Positions 22,075 through 35,600 are shown, numbered from the stretch's first letter. The stretch is DNA of 64,000 bases from Monosporascus cannonballus (GCA_004154925.1 QJNS01000207.1:1-64000); one strand, 5' to 3'. Notes: generated by a model from the sequence alone, not told the origin. Made by a program: numbers and translations.

Positions 22075-22720
22075 ATATATCGCAAAAAAAGATTTTTTTC
22101 GCCCGCTTTTATAACGCGTTTAAAGCTGTTATAAGTTCCGAGAATATTAAAGCCGGATCTGCAAAAGCTGAATTTGTTTTATTCGATCTTAATAACGTTT
22201 TATCCGATTTGGAAATTCCTCTAGCTATACCTATACCGACCCTGTCGCGGTTTACTTCCACCGGTTCCGTTTTTTCCCTTTCCGCGAACACCTTTAAAAA
22301 TATCCGCGAAACAACAAAATAGCAACGTTATTTGCAAAAAGAATCAAAAGTTACAAGGGTAATTTGCCGACAAAAATAGTTAAATCGGTTATTCTTTAAT
22401 CAAAAGTTTCTTAATACTATTATATTAACATACCTTTTTTTAAAAAATAATTACTTACGCAAAAAACCTTATATCCGTAGTAAACGTCAGACAATCAAAA
22501 ATAAAAGGCTTTAAAAAAGAGGAATATTTATTATATGAAAGGGATAAGCTATTGTAGCCGAGAAAGAAGGTGATGACGAAAAAGTACAGCTAATAGCGGC
22601 GGAAGATAATCGTCGTAAGAAAATTAAGACGAAGAAGCGAAAATACGGCGTTTGTAATAAGCTCGAACATAGTACGCGTACTTGTAAGAATTTGTAAAAA
22701 TATTTAGCGAAAGAAAATCC
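22075..22720 (+). pseudogene. Fot/pogo-like transposase, C-terminal part (broken)
   Basis: This continues the frame from 15347. It reads the pogo C-terminal pattern (NAFKAVISSENIKAGSAKAE, VLFDLNNVLSDLEIP) and later, at ~22.63-22.70 kb, a Cys/His knuckle (VCNKLEHSTRTC) like the one ending many fungal pogo transposases. The minus-strand ORF at 22109-22291 is its shadow. Confidence 0.75.
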
Positions 22721-22834
22721 GATTAATTCTTGTTATTTTGACACGTTATGGTTAATTAATTTGAATTTGTTATCGAAAAATGCCAAAAACCATCCTATAA
22801 GCTTGTTTATTCCGTGAGCTTATCCGAGACGTTA

Positions 22835-24600
22835 GCTAGTTCTAAAAAAAAAGGATATATTTAACGTTTAAAATTATTATCAGATTATTTCATATTTATA
22901 ATACCCAAATCTAAAAGTATAAAACAAGAATTTAACCAAGGTAAAGCTTGTATTTATCGACGTATAATGAATCATAAATACGTAAAGAATATTAGTGTTA
23001 GAAAAAGTATTGTTTAAATTTTAATAATCACGATTAAGAAAAACATTAATAAAATAAAATAATTTACAATATTTTATTTTCGCAATAGTTATTACCGTAT
23101 TTATATAACCTAAAAAGGAAAATAAAAAAAGGCATTTAAAACTATATATAGGCATTATAAGTACGGTATAATATCTATAGAACTTATTAACGCTTCTGCG
23201 AATTTCTAATATTTAATTATAGTTATTTTTAAAGAATTTCTATATATATTCTTAATCGTATATCTGGATGACATATTAATTTGCTTAAAAACCTTCAAGG
23301 AATAGAAAAAGTACGTTATCTAAAGATTCGAAGTATTGGATAAAATAAATTTTCAAATAAATCTAGTTAAAAATATGTAACATATATAAAAGCACGAATT
23401 TTTAAAACATAGTATTATTTTAAGATATATAAGATTTTAATGATTTAAAATAAAAATAATTAAAAGATGACGTATTTTTAATAAGCGAAAATTAAAAATA
23501 TCCGATAAATCTTGGAATTGACGGATTACGGAGATAATTTATTTAAAAGATATGATATTAAAATTAAATCGATAACAAAGTTTAGTAGTAAGAAATATAT
23601 TTTTTAAAAAAAGTAATTTTTAAACAAAATAAAGAGAATATTTTAAACGATAAAAAAACATTATTATTAAAGGCCCCATAATACGATTACTTAATATAAT
23701 AAAAAATGATCACAATTTAAAACCTTAAATTATCGCTGGAATAGTATTATAAAATAATTAAAAAATAATATCAAATAATACATTAAACTATAGTATTTAA
23801 AAATATTTCAAAATACAGAATTCCGATATCAAATTTAATATAAAAAGAAATTAATAATTATTAATGCTATTAAAAAAATCTTTCGCTATTTATTTTAATT
23901 ACAAAATCTTATGCGTTTTATAAAAGCACAAAAATTCAATAAGCGATGCGAAATCGAAAAGTTCTTTGTATTAAGAATTAACTTCAAAATATTATACGAA
24001 AAAATGAAAATATTTAGACTGATATTTTTAATTATAAAAACGATTGTAATTTCAAAATATACAACATAAATGTGTACATATTATGATATAATCAAAATAT
24101 TCTTATATACCTATATAAAAAATTAAAACAGTTAATAATCGAATTATTAATATAATTTCGAAACTTTTATAATGCAAAGAAATAAAACAAAATCCAGCAA
24201 CTAAAAGGTCAACCAAAAAACAAAATATTATATTATAACAAAATATATATTTGTCGAAAATAATTCAAACATTTATGAGGGAGAGTTATACAAATCTGTT
24301 ATATAATGATTAAACAATTTTCAAATTATTAAACGATTATAAGAAAATTATAATTTTACGAAATTATTACAAATAATTAAATAGGTATTTAAAAATTATA
24401 ATAATTATAGGAAAATAAAAACTGTCTATTATAAAATATATAACGTCTTATTACTTACGGGTATTCTTAATAATATATGAAATAGTATAACTCAGAACTT
24501 TATTATAAATTTACATTTTTTAAAAAACGTAATTACGAAAATTAAATGCGACAGAGTGTGGGTAATTACTAGCCGATTTATCAAATATAAGTATTGTTAG
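22835..24600 (+). pseudogene. Reverse transcriptase/RNase H of the left chromovirus
   Basis: The RT palm reads FLYIFLIVYLDDILIC, with YLDD at 23261-23272 intact, preceded by a block like KTAFKTxYxHYxYG and ELINASANF (normally GLTNAPATF). Stops are frequent. This is the sequence resuming after the Fot-like insertion. Confidence 0.75.
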
Positions 24601-25512
24601 CTGTTAAACAATATAATAATAAAACAATTAGTTTATGCTTTTATTAAAAATTATTTCGGTAAATATAAAAAGCTAGAAATGGTTATTTTCGATAAAGATG
24701 AGCTTTTTACCTCCAATTTCGGAGCCAATTCTTTTAAGTAAATAAGACCAAATTTAAAATTTTAGTAACGTATGATTTTTTAACTAAACAGCTAAATAAA
24801 ACGACTTCATTAAGCTTTAAAATAATAATTTTGGAAATATATTGTTTATTAAAAGATAATTACGTAAAATTGCCATTTATGATAAAATTAACTTAAAATA
24901 TATGAATTAATAAAAACATAAGCCTATCTTTTTATATTTTTTTGTACCATTACGATACAAGAATTTAACAACCGAAAGAGGTTTTCGCTAAGTTACTGAA
25001 CATCGCCATAATTACCTTAAAAGCAAAAATACTAATAACGGGAATCAAAAGATTTTATGCCCGTTTCAAAACCGAATTAAGATTTCTTAACAGAAAAACC
25101 GAATATTACAAAAGAAAAAGAATTAAACAACCAATTTTATCTAAAAGAAATAGGATTTATTGATTATATAAAAAACAAAAGATATTTTTAGAAATCTTAT
25201 ATATTAAAATAAAAGGAACCTCATAATAATTTTAAAAGCTTTGGCCCGTTTTAAATTGATGGAATTATTTTATATATTAATTATAGATTGTTATTACCTA
25301 AAAATATAAAAATATACCTTATTTTCTACATTTTCCTGCGTATATCAATACCTAAGAATGCTTTTTCTAAAATAAACCTGGAAGTTAAAAAAGGCGATAA
25401 CGACGAATACGAAATTAAGAAAATACTAAATTCTAAAATTGTAAAAGATAGAATTCAGAATATAATCAAGTCAATATGGTACTTATATAAAAAATATATG
25501 GAAACTATTTAA
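24601..25512 (+). pseudogene. Integrase C-terminus and chromodomain of the left chromovirus
   Basis: The last readable stretch (25288-25512) matches the chromovirus integrase tail followed by a chromodomain (DNDEYEIKKILNSKIVKDR; the later WKGYP block is damaged). In chromoviruses this domain directs integration to heterochromatin. The methionine at 25288 is internal, not a true start. Confidence 0.7.
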
Positions 25513-26164
25513 GCAGTTAACGAATACGATAAACCTAGTTAAAACGTTTTATCGCCAAAATTCTAACCGACTGCCTTTAACGCGGCTAACGTTACGAGCG
25601 ATAACGGTTTTTCGCCCAACTTTAAGATTATATCGTTTTAATCGAAAAGCATAAATTTTCCGTTAATATATTCCGTTTTAAAACAACTTGTACTGGTATT
25701 TTCGTGCTTCTTTCTGCGTTTAATATTTTATATTTTCAATTTATTTATATTTTTAATTTTTATCAGTAAATGACACAATTTTCGAATAAAATTATTTAAA
25801 TTAACGATTTAACCGAAAGATGCGGTTAAATAACCTTTGGAATTTCTAAACGGTTAATTTTCTTTTACAATTCATTTATTATTTTTTTACTCGAAAATTT
25901 TTAATAAAAAAACCTTAAAAAAACATAAATCCTCTTAGAAAACGAAACATTAGCTAGTAAACAGTTTTAACAGCTTTTTCGACTTTTTAATATCTTACAG
26001 GAAAGCTTCTCCTTAAAATAACGTATATACAGCATAATTTCGAATTCAATTTAAAATATTAATTCGATAAACTCATAAAAACCTTTAGTAAATATTTTCA
26101 CGCGTTGTCGAAGTTTATCCGATATAATTAAAAGTTTCCAAGTATAAAACGACAGGACAAAATT
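25513..26164. other. 3' untranslated part of the left chromovirus
   Basis: AT-rich sequence between the chromodomain end and the 3' LTR with no readable frame. I did not find the antisense ORF seen in the other gypsy family. Confidence 0.4.
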
Positions 26165-26500
26165 GAAATTTATTTGTTAATCTTTGGGGTAAAATCTTAG
26201 GGAAAAGAAATAATATTACGTTGAAAAAAATTCTATTAAACCAGAAAAAAGCCAAACGAAGTAATTTGTTAAGATTTTGATTACGATCGCGAAAACTTCG
26301 GTAAAATTAGTATTTCTGTCCAATTCTAGAAATCTACAAAAATTAAGAAAAATTATCTCTCTCGATCTCTAGAAACCAAGAAAAACTAAAAGATTATATA
26401 TAAATATTAAATTCCTATATGGATCATAATTACTTAGATGTCCGCTGTTTAGCTATTAATCTAAGCCTACAGCTAAAAACAGCCGTTTTTTACTGTGTGA
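26165..26500 (+). repeat. 3' LTR of the left chromovirus (approximate ends)
   Basis: It matches 10850-11190 in block order (TTACGATCG, GGTAAAATTAGTAT, GAAATTAAGAAAA-like, CCGTTTTTTA). The ends are uncertain. Confidence 0.5.
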
Positions 26501-27030
26501 AAAGTAAGTAAATCTTTTTAACAAACCAATTATTCAATTATTTTTCAACTTATTTTTACCGGCAAATCAAAACCTTTTTTAGATATTGTTTATACCTCTA
26601 GGTGAATATATAACAGGTTTGTAATATTATGTTTTGCTTATTAAAATTTCATACTATAAAGTTATTAAAAAGTAACAATATAAATTTTTGAACGTTTTTC
26701 TTTAAGAGTTATTAATATATAAACGCTATTGAAGTTAAGAAAAATTATATGTTAAACTTTTGTTAAATGTGAATTTAAGATTAAGATACATATAAAGTAA
26801 GAGGGAAATAATTATTTTAATAATCTTTAAAGAAGTAAAACTTAGATTTAAATAATAATACAACAAATAAATAATAGCTTTAATTAAGTCCGCGTAAATA
26901 ATAACAATTCTATATAATAAGGTTTTTATTTTTTCGAAATATAGTTTTTTTAAAGTTATTAATATTATTACGCTGAAGATTTTTAAAAACGATTTTAGTT
27001 ATAAGTGTTATAATAATGTTTTTCTAATTT
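26501..27030. other. Anonymous AT-rich DNA between the two nests
   Basis: About 530 bp with no recognisable coding or terminal sequence; probably older degraded repeat. Confidence 0.4.
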
Positions 27031-27418
27031 TGTCATTACCCAACGAGCCACGGTCTCCAGAAACGGTCTGCTATGACCCAACCACAAGTCCGCTATGGGG
27101 CAGGTCACGTGATGGATCACTAACTTACTGATGGTAAGCCAGTGAGCCGGATCATCAATTCACTGGTAGTAAGCCAGTAAGCCGGATTACCAACTTACTG
27201 GTAGTAAGCCAGTGAACCGGATCAAGATATATACTTTTATTATTTTCATAATTTAAATAATTTTAGCTTACAATAATAATTCTTTATCTAAGGTACTTTT
27301 ACTATTACAAATCGTAATATTATCATTGTATTTATTTTTTATATTCCTATAATATTTCTACTAATATAAACCCGTACGACTAAGGTTTAATAATTGGTTA
27401 AATCTTTTAGCCGTTATA
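27031..27418 (+). repeat. 5' LTR of the outer right-hand gypsy element
   Basis: It begins TGTCATTACCCAACG and ends AGCCGTTATA. Its second half matches the LTRs at 28350 and 30537 (R/U5 part), but its first half is distinct. It is followed by the same leader (CGTTACAAA) and gag start as the element at 28350. Confidence 0.75.
27123..27227 (+). repeat. 35-bp tandem repeat in the LTR upstream half
   Basis: Three 35-bp units start at 27123, 27158 and 27193, each containing GTAAGCCAGT and CCGGAT. They lie in the probable U3 region and are hardly affected by RIP. Confidence 0.8.
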
Positions 27419-28349
27419 CGTTACAAATTTTTATTTAGTAATACCGTTAAACTTTGAGCAATATTACCGATAGTATGTTTACCAGCAAACAACCCGAACA
27501 GCCCACTTACCAAGTCTCTGATTACCCGGATACTGGAATGGAATCCGAGGAGAAAAAAAAAGCTTTGCTTTATTGGCGAAAAAATTCTTCGACCTCTGGA
27601 TGCCATAAACGAACATATTTTTTTAGCTTGAAAAGGATAACAATAATCTTACGACTTCCCTTTAAGCCACCTATTGTGACGGCTAGGCGGTTTAACCAAC
27701 TATTAAACCTTAAGTCGACAGGTTTATGTTGGCAAGAGTATCGTGGGAATCTGAGCAATGGATACAGTAACGTGTCACGTCTCGTAATACCAAGGATGCC
27801 TTATTGCAAACGATTGGTATTGATGAGTACTTTATTGCAAGCTGAAGCTATCTAAACTATGGAAATAATGAGCGTATATATATTGACTTCTACTCTTACT
27901 GCTCATCTCTGCTCAACTGTGCTCAGCGAGTTCTAGCTGAGCAGTTGCTCCGTGCTGATTACTCGTGCTCAGCAGATCTTTGCTGAGCATCCGTCACGTG
28001 ACGCGGACAGGTGGTCCGTGTCACCCTCGTTGACCGTTTCCTGAGGCCGGGTCTTGTCAGGTCGTGACACCTATGAAAAACTTAAGGAGAAAAGGAACGT
28101 TCCCGGAATTGGAAAACCCTTTCGAACAAACCAGGTTATCTAACTAAACTCCATTAAGGAACCAAGAAAAATCCTTAAACTTTTCAAGCCAAAACTTTTC
28201 GACGGAACCTTAACCAAGTTACAACTTTTCTTAATATAATACCAAGCATATTTCGGGTATTTTCTTATTCGACTTATTACGCCCATTATACGAATTAAAT
28301 TCGCAGTAAAACGGCTTACCGGAAATACGGTTATTTGGTTTAAGCCCGT
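27419..28349 (+). pseudogene. Gag (N-terminal part) of the outer right-hand gypsy element
   Basis: A frame from 27454 reads MSNITDSMFTSKQPEQP and continues to the solo LTR. After it, the gag core is recognisable (KPKLFDGTLTKLQLFL, RLTGNTVIWFKP) until the next element starts at 28350. It is broken by both insertions. Confidence 0.65.
27675..28069 (-). mobile_element. Solo LTR with CCTAT target duplication, barely RIP-degraded
   Basis: It runs TGTGACGGCTAGG to GTCGTGACA, 395 bp, flanked by CCTAT at 27670-27674 and 28070-28074. There is no internal region, so it is a solo LTR (recombination product). Its R/U5 half matches the other LTRs of the family; its distal half is rich in TGCTCAG/CTGAGCA repeats (~27.9-27.99 kb). 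Composition is balanced, unlike its host element. Confidence 0.85.
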
Positions 28350-30536
28350 TGTTACGACCCAACAAGTTTCGGCCTTAAGAAACGGTCAAACAAGGATCAC
28401 ACGGACCACCCCATGAGTTACGTAACGGTGATCACTGCCAAGCCAGTGATCAGAAATGATCAAAAGGGATCATAGGCGATTATGATTACGACCAGCCGTA
28501 TGATTATAAATAATTAAGCTAAAAAAAAAGAATATATACGCTTATTATTTTTATAGTCCAGATAGCTTTAGCTTGCAATATAACATCGTTACCTAAGGCA
28601 CCTTTGGTATTACGAAACGTAATACGTTACTATATTTATTGTTCAGATTCCCATAATACTTCTATTAATATAAACCCGTCGACTTAAGGTTTAATAACTA
28701 ATTAAGTTTTTTAGCCGTTATACGTTATAAACTTTTGTTCAATAACGCCGTTAAACTCAAAGCAATATTTAATACTATTAAAATATCGACCAGCGCTTAA
28801 AAAACCCTTATTTAACAGCTTTAAGTTCGAATTCGGGAACTGGAAAAAAAATCCGACAAATTAAGGTTACGTTATTTACCCAAATTTTTTTTGCCCGCAT
28901 AAAATCTAAAAAGCCGGAGCCTTACGATAAAAAGAGCAATCCTTAAACCTTTTTTATTCAGGTACGAATTTATTTTTGCTTCTTAAACCTTAACGATCCT
29001 GCGGATTAAGTTTTAACAATAAGAATATGCTTAACGAAAAATACGGTTAACTGGTTTAAGCCCATTATAAAAAATTTCCAGGAAATAAAAAAGCTTAATA
29101 AGAAAAGTTTTATTAATAAAAGTTTTTTATTTTACATTAATTTCGAAAATAAAATATGCGATAATTTCGGTAATCTGGATAAAAAACGATTTACGGCTTA
29201 ACAACTTTTACAACTCCGATAAAAAGGACCCGTATTTAAGTACGCCATAACTTTCAAAAACTTGGCGGCTAAGGCAAAATAAGGAGATAACGAAATTAAC
29301 GCCTTTATCGATATATTTTACAAAAGGTTAAAAATAATATAAAAAATAAGATTATTCGGATTAAACGATTAATTACCTTAAACCGGTATATTACAAAAGT
29401 AATTAAAATGGATAATCGACAGTTTGAAAAACGATAGGAAAAAAAAGGATAATACGTTTTATATTCGGAATATAACAAGTCCAACCAGAGAAAAAAACGA
29501 GACGCATCTTTTACTTCTTACGGAACGGCGCCAGGACCTATAGAATTCGGCGTTACCTATAAATAAAACTGGGACTAAATTAAATGCTTTAATTGCGGCA
29601 AAATAGGATATAAGGTTTATAAATACAGGAAACCTAAAAAACCACGGTAAAATAACTAAATATTTATACAGAAAGGACAGTCCAGAAATAATTAAGAAAA
29701 CGACAGTAAAACCATTAATATAATCCAAGCCAAATACGTATCAGGTTTACGGCAAAAAATCTAACAAAGATTACTACGATAAGAAATTCGACGAAAAATA
29801 CAAAAAGCCAGAAAACTGGTTTAATAAGTATCGCAAGTATAATAAAAGACATTATATGGATAGTTACGCAAATACCAGAATTATATAGAAGAAATTTATC
29901 CTGAAATCCTTAATCGATACGGCAAAATACATATTATATATTGTCGATAACGAGAATATCCCGATTACGAAAAATAAAAGTAATATATTTACGAACGAAT
30001 TACCCATATATATTATAAAGGATTGGATTTTCTAAATTATACCGAAAATAACAAAGACAATAAGCGATAATATTAATAATTTCGAATCATAACCTCAAAA
30101 GATATCTAGCAACTAACCGAAACAATAAGCTAACCCGAAAAAAAAACGATATTTATAGGAAAACCCTTCTTATCATTATAAATAATGTAATTACTAAACG
30201 GAAAAAAAGTTAATTTAGCGCAGAATAAGAAAATATTACCAAAAAACTATTACAAACATTTATTTTTAATTAATATTTATTATAAACCTTTATAAAGAAA
30301 TTATTAAGGAAAAAATACGTCAGTTTACGAAAAACTTTCAAACGATAATTAAGATAACGCAAAATAAGATATAGTCGCAAATATAAAAAAAAATTTACTT
30401 GATAAAAAAAGGAATTATAACAAAACCAGAAATAACTGATATAACTTAAAGAAATAATACGTTGGTAATAACGATAAATATAGCAGCTTAATGTACTAAA
30501 CGAAAAAATATACGCAAAATTCGATAAATTCGAATA
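28350..30536 (+). mobile_element. Gypsy element 2, 5' portion (LTR, gag)
   Basis: The LTR (28350-28722, TGTTACGACC to AGCCGTTATA) is followed by gag to ~29.7 kb. The zinc knuckle at ~29.58-29.62 kb reads KCFNCGKIGYKVYKY: the first two Cys are intact, while the His and last Cys have become Tyr. The element is interrupted at 30537 and resumes at 58587. The minus-strand ORF 29459-29728 is a shadow of this gag. Confidence 0.75.
30532..30536 (+). repeat. Target-site duplication GAATA (left)
   Basis: GAATA immediately before the LTR start TATTATGACC; repeated at 58587-58591 after CGTCACA. Confidence 0.85.
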
Positions 30537-30932
30537 TATTATGACCTAACGGTCTTGGCTTCTTTTTAGACGGTCGGAACCACGAAAAGGTCAGTTCCGA
30601 CCCGAGCCAAAACGTCACGTAACTGGCTTAAAGGTCTCAAGGCGCCAAGTACCTTAAGCCCCTTTAACCAGCAAAAGAACTCAAAGGGCTTAACGGACTT
30701 AAAGGTTTAAGCTATTTAGATACCTTGAACCACAATAAGGATATATACGTTTATTATTTTTATAATTTAAATAGCTTTAATTTGTAATATAATATTATTA
30801 TTTAAAGGATTTTTAATATTATAAGACGAAATACGTTATTATATTTATTATTCAAATTCCTATAATATTCTTATTAATATAAACCCGTCGATTTAAAGTT
30901 TAATAATTAATTAAACCTTATAATTCGTTATA
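30537..30932 (+). repeat. 5' LTR of gypsy element 3
   Basis: TATTATGACC to CGTTATA (TGTTATGACC and CGTCACA before RIP). It matches 58191-58586 and the inverse of 21666-22069. Confidence 0.85.
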
Positions 30933-30999
30933 TATTACAAACTTTTATTTAATAATACAATTAAACTTTAAATAATATTTAATATTGTTAAAATATTAA

Positions 31000-32640
31000 T
31001 TGGCATATAAGAAACCCTTATTTAACAATTTTAGGTTCGAATACGAAAATTAAAAAAAAAATCCGACAAATCAGAATTATATTATTTGCTTTATTTTTTT
31101 TCGTCCGCATAAAACCTAAAAAACCGGAACCTTATAATAAAAAAAATAATCGTTAAATTTTTTTAACTTAAGTATAAATTTATTTTCGCTTTTTAAACAT
31201 TAATAATTTAACAAATTAAATCCTAATAATAAAAACATATTTAATAAAAAATATGGTTAAATAATTTAAGCCTATTATAAAAAGTTTTTTAAAAATAAAA
31301 AAACCGGATAAAAAAGATTTTACTAATAAAACTTTTTCATTTTATATTAATTTCGAAAATAAAATACGCGATAATCTTGGTAATCCGGATAAAAAACGAT
31401 TTACGGCTTAATAACTTTTATAATTCCAACAAAAAAAATCTGCATCCAAATACGCCGTAACCTTCAAAAGTTTTATAGCCAAAGTCGAATGGGAAAATAA
31501 CGAAACTAATATCTTTATTAACATATTTTATAAAAAGTTAAAAAATAATATAAAAAATAAAATTATTCGGATCGAATAATTAATTACTTCAAACCGGTAT
31601 ATCGCAAAAGTAATTAAAATCGATAATCGGCAATTTGAAAAACGATAAAAAAAAATTAATATACCTTATATTCGGAATATAAATCCAACTAGGGGAAAAA
31701 ATAAAATATATCCTTTACTTTTTATAAAACGGCATTAGGACCTATAAAACGCGGCGTTACCCATAAATAAGATTAAAGCCAAATTAAATACTTTAACTGT
31801 GGAAAAATAAGATATAAAGTTTACAAATATAAAAAGCCCAAAAAGTTATAATAGAATAACTAAATCCTTATACTGGAGGAATAATTAAGGAATAATTAAG
31901 GAAATAATAACAAAATTATTAATACAATTTAAGCCAAATATATATCAGGCTTATGACAAAAGGTCCGATAAGGATTATTACGATAAAAAATTCAACGAAA
32001 AATACGAAAAGCCAAAAGGTTGGCTTAATAAATATTGCGAATATAACAAAAAGCATTACGAAAAGTAAAAGCAGCATATTTATGAACGAATTACACGAAT
32101 ATATTATAAGGGATTCGAATTTTTAAATCATATCGAAAATAACCAAATCGATAAATAATAATATCGATACTTTCGAGCAATAACCCTAAAAAATGTTTAA
32201 TAATTAGCCGAAGTAAAAAACTGGCCTAAAGGAAAATAATGCCCGTAAAAAAACCCTTTTTGTTATTATAAATAATATAATTATTAAACGAAAACAAAAA
32301 TTAATTTAACGTACGGTAAAAAAAGCATTGTTAAAAAGTTATTACGGACCTTTATTTTTAATAGGTATTTATTACGGATCCCCAAAAAAGAAAAATTATT
32401 AAAAAAAGAAAATATTAATTAATAAAAAATCTATTAAACAATAATTAAAACGACGTATAATAAGATATAATTGCAAATATAAAAAAACTATTTATTCAAT
32501 AAGAGGAAAAATTGCAAAAAAATGAAGAATAATTAATACGGCTTAAAAGAATAATACGCCGGCAATAACGATAAATATAATAGCTTAACGCGTTAAACGA
32601 AAAAATATAAATAAGGTTTAATAAATTCTAATAAAAATTA
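31000..32640 (+). pseudogene. Gag of gypsy element 3
   Basis: The zinc knuckle near 31.79 kb reads FNCGKIRYKVYKYKK, with RIP-altered Gly and His positions. Surrounding frames have many stops. Confidence 0.65.
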
Positions 32641-35600
32641 AAAGAAAAAAGTTACTGATAAAAAAAAGCTGTAAAATGATAAGACCTAAAGAAATCAAAG
32701 AGAATTCTTAAAAAAACTTTAAACGCGATAATAAAAAACATTAATAACTTTATTATTTTGGAAATATAAATCGGAATAAATTAATATACAGTAATGGTAA
32801 ATTGCGAAATTTGGGTAATAATTATATTGTACCGGATATGGTTAATAAGCTTAAATTATTATAGAAATATAAGTTAAAATCTTATATAATAACGAATGCC
32901 GAAAGTTAGAAATTCGTTTACGATAACGGAACAATTTTATGCAAAATTAATTATTTCGAAAGTTTAATTTAAAAACGATAATAAATAATTAATTTCGATA
33001 TCGTTTTATTTAGGAATTACGATATAATCTTAGGATTACCATAAATACGTTAATACGGAATTTTGATTAAAGGTAAAACTGGCTAAATAAAGTTTATTAT
33101 ATTTTTTATTAACAAATTAAAAAAGAATTAAGATCTTAATATTGGATCGGAAATAATAATAAATGTAAGTATAAAAATACGATAAAAACCTTATTACTTA
33201 AAAAAATAAAATATAAAAAAACGGATATTAAAAATAAATACGATATATTATTGTTATTTTTAAAGCGATATTCAGGCAATTAAATAAAGATCTTAAATAA
33301 AAAGAATAATAACCCCAGAAATTAGAAAATTGAATTAATATATTATTATAATATTACAGATATAAATAGCTTTTTAGAAAAAAGCTTAATACGAAATTAT
33401 TAGAATATAATCAATAAAATCATAAAATAATTTTTAAAAAAGGATTTTCGATAAAGTTTTACCTTATTTATAATCTTAACGGAAATAAATTAGGCATTTT
33501 TAAAAAATATAGGGAAAATTAATTACAAAAAAAATAAATTTAACTTTGGAAGTTATTAACAAAATACCCGATATTTTTCGTACTAAAAAAAAAGAAGAAT
33601 TTATAATTTATAATTAATTACCGATAATTAAATAATATTATTATTAAAAATTAAACATTATTATTCTTAATTACGGAAATAAAAAACTTATTTTTTCGAA
33701 TTAAATAATTTATAATATTTCATTTTAAAAATAAATATAAATTTATTAAAATTAAGAAAAAATACGAATAAAAAATAACCTTCCGATCAAAATACGGATT
33801 ATTTTAATATTTGGTTATATTAATAGAACTTAAGAAAATATGAATAATTTTTCAACAAATAATTAATTACGTATTACGAAAATACCTTGATATTTTCGTC
33901 GTTTGTTATTTCGACGACATTCTTATTTTTTAAAAAATCAAAAAAGTATATATAAAATACGTTTATAAAGTTTTTTACGTTTTATAAAACGTAAAGTTAT
34001 TTATTAATATAAAAAAATTAATTCCATAAATAAGAAGTAAAATATCTGGAATATATTATTACCTTAAGATATATTAAAATAAATCCCAAGAAAATTATTA
34101 CAATTATAAAATAACAAATGTTAACGATAATCAAAAAGGTATAAGTATTTTTTAGATTCGCTAATTTTTACAAAATTTTTATTCGAAATTTTAACAGAAT
34201 AATTATACTTTTAACGAATTTTACGTTAAAAAAATTTAAATAAACGCTAAATACGCAAAAAATATTTTAGGATATTAAAAATACGATTATTAACAAGTTA
34301 ATATTAATTATATACGATCTAAATCGTTCCGTTAAGTTAAAAACCGATATTTCGGATTACGTATTAAACGTAATAATCGGATAACAAAATAATTAAGGCA
34401 AATTACGCCTTATTATATTTTTTTCGTATAAATAAAAAAGATTTAAGCTTAATTACGGCATTCCAAATAAGGAATTTATGGCTATTATTATAATATTTCG
34501 GGAGTTTAAGTATTTCCTAAAGGGAAATTTGCATTAAATTAAGGTTTTTACGAATTATGAAAATTTTACCCGATTTATTACGATTAAGAAATTTATAGGA
34601 CGATATTTTCGTTACGCGGAAAAAATAGCGAACTTTGATTTTATTATTATCTATAAAAAAAGTTTAAAAAATAATAAAGCAAACGTTATAAGTAAACGAC
34701 CAGATATCGAAAGAAAATTAGTTAAAATTAGTTATATAATTTTTGATATTATTATAGAAAAATATTTACGCCTATAACAAATTACGATGATTCGGGTAGT
34801 ACTTAATAACATATATTAAAGAATTTAATAATGTAATAACGGTTTTTTAAAAAATCAAAAAATAAATAAAATGCAAATTGTAAAAAAATATTAAAAGGAT
34901 TTAGTACACAACATATACGAACATTAATTAAATGAATATTTAAGAATTTATAAAACCTTAAAACGACTTTAACGTATATATTTTTTTAAAATAAAATTAA
35001 CGGTATGAAAAATTATATAATAGTACGATATTTGCGCCAAAATAAAGGTTTAACGATATAAGCTATACGGAAAATTACAATTATTATTAATCGTAAAATA
35101 ACTATAATATTTAATTATATTCGACTTTATTATTAAATTTCCTATATTAAGGAATTTAGTTACAAAAATATGTTATGATAGCATTTTCGAAGTTATCGAT
35201 CGATTTACGAAAATTCCTTATTTCTTATTATATTATATAGATATAAACGCCGAATAATTGGCATATATTTTCTTTAAATATATTTTTAATATATACGAAT
35301 TATTAATAAATATTATTTTAAATAAAATATCGGTATTTACATTTAAGTTTTAACAAAACTTAATAATATAAATCGGCCTAAACCACAAATTATTTAACGT
35401 ATTTAAACGGTAAACAGATAAATAAATAAAGTAAATAAATTAAACCTTAAAAATTTATTTATAATATTATATTAATTAGAAGCAAAATAACTAGGTTAAA
35501 AATTATTAATTATATAAATAACCTATAATACCAATTAGTATAGAAATATTAAAATAATATTTACAAACGTATATTTTGATTTTATTTTAAAGGTTTATAA

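Larger units (their letters stand above)
14241..22834 (+). mobile_element. Fot1/pogo-like DNA transposon, RIP-degraded, split by a gypsy insertion
   Basis: Terminal inverted repeats of ~53 bp (14241-14293 and 22782-22834) share AAGCTCA, ACAAGCTT and GGATGRTTTTTG blocks in inverted order and start at TA, the target dinucleotide of Tc1/mariner-type elements. Removing the insertion (15348-22069 plus one target duplication) leaves ~1.87 kb, close to Fot1. The interior reads on the plus strand as a pogo-type transposase. Confidence 0.8.
10850..26500 (+). mobile_element. RIP-degraded chromovirus (Ty3/gypsy), interrupted
   Basis: Related terminal blocks lie at ~10850-11190 and ~26165-26500; both contain TTACGATCG followed by a GATAAAAT or GGTAAAAT run and a GAAATTAAGAAAA-like stretch. 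Between them on the plus strand are reverse transcriptase (YLDD, 23261-23272), integrase remnants (~24.5-25.3 kb) and a chromodomain-like end (25370-25512). The Fot-like element at 14241-22834 interrupts it between gag/protease and RT. Without that, the length is ~7.1 kb, right for a chromovirus. The exact ends and target duplication could not be fixed because RIP has blurred them. Confidence 0.65.

Noticed and set aside
22109..22291. 60-codon minus-strand ORF
   Set aside because: It is the complement of the pogo-like transposase C-terminus, which reads well on the plus strand.
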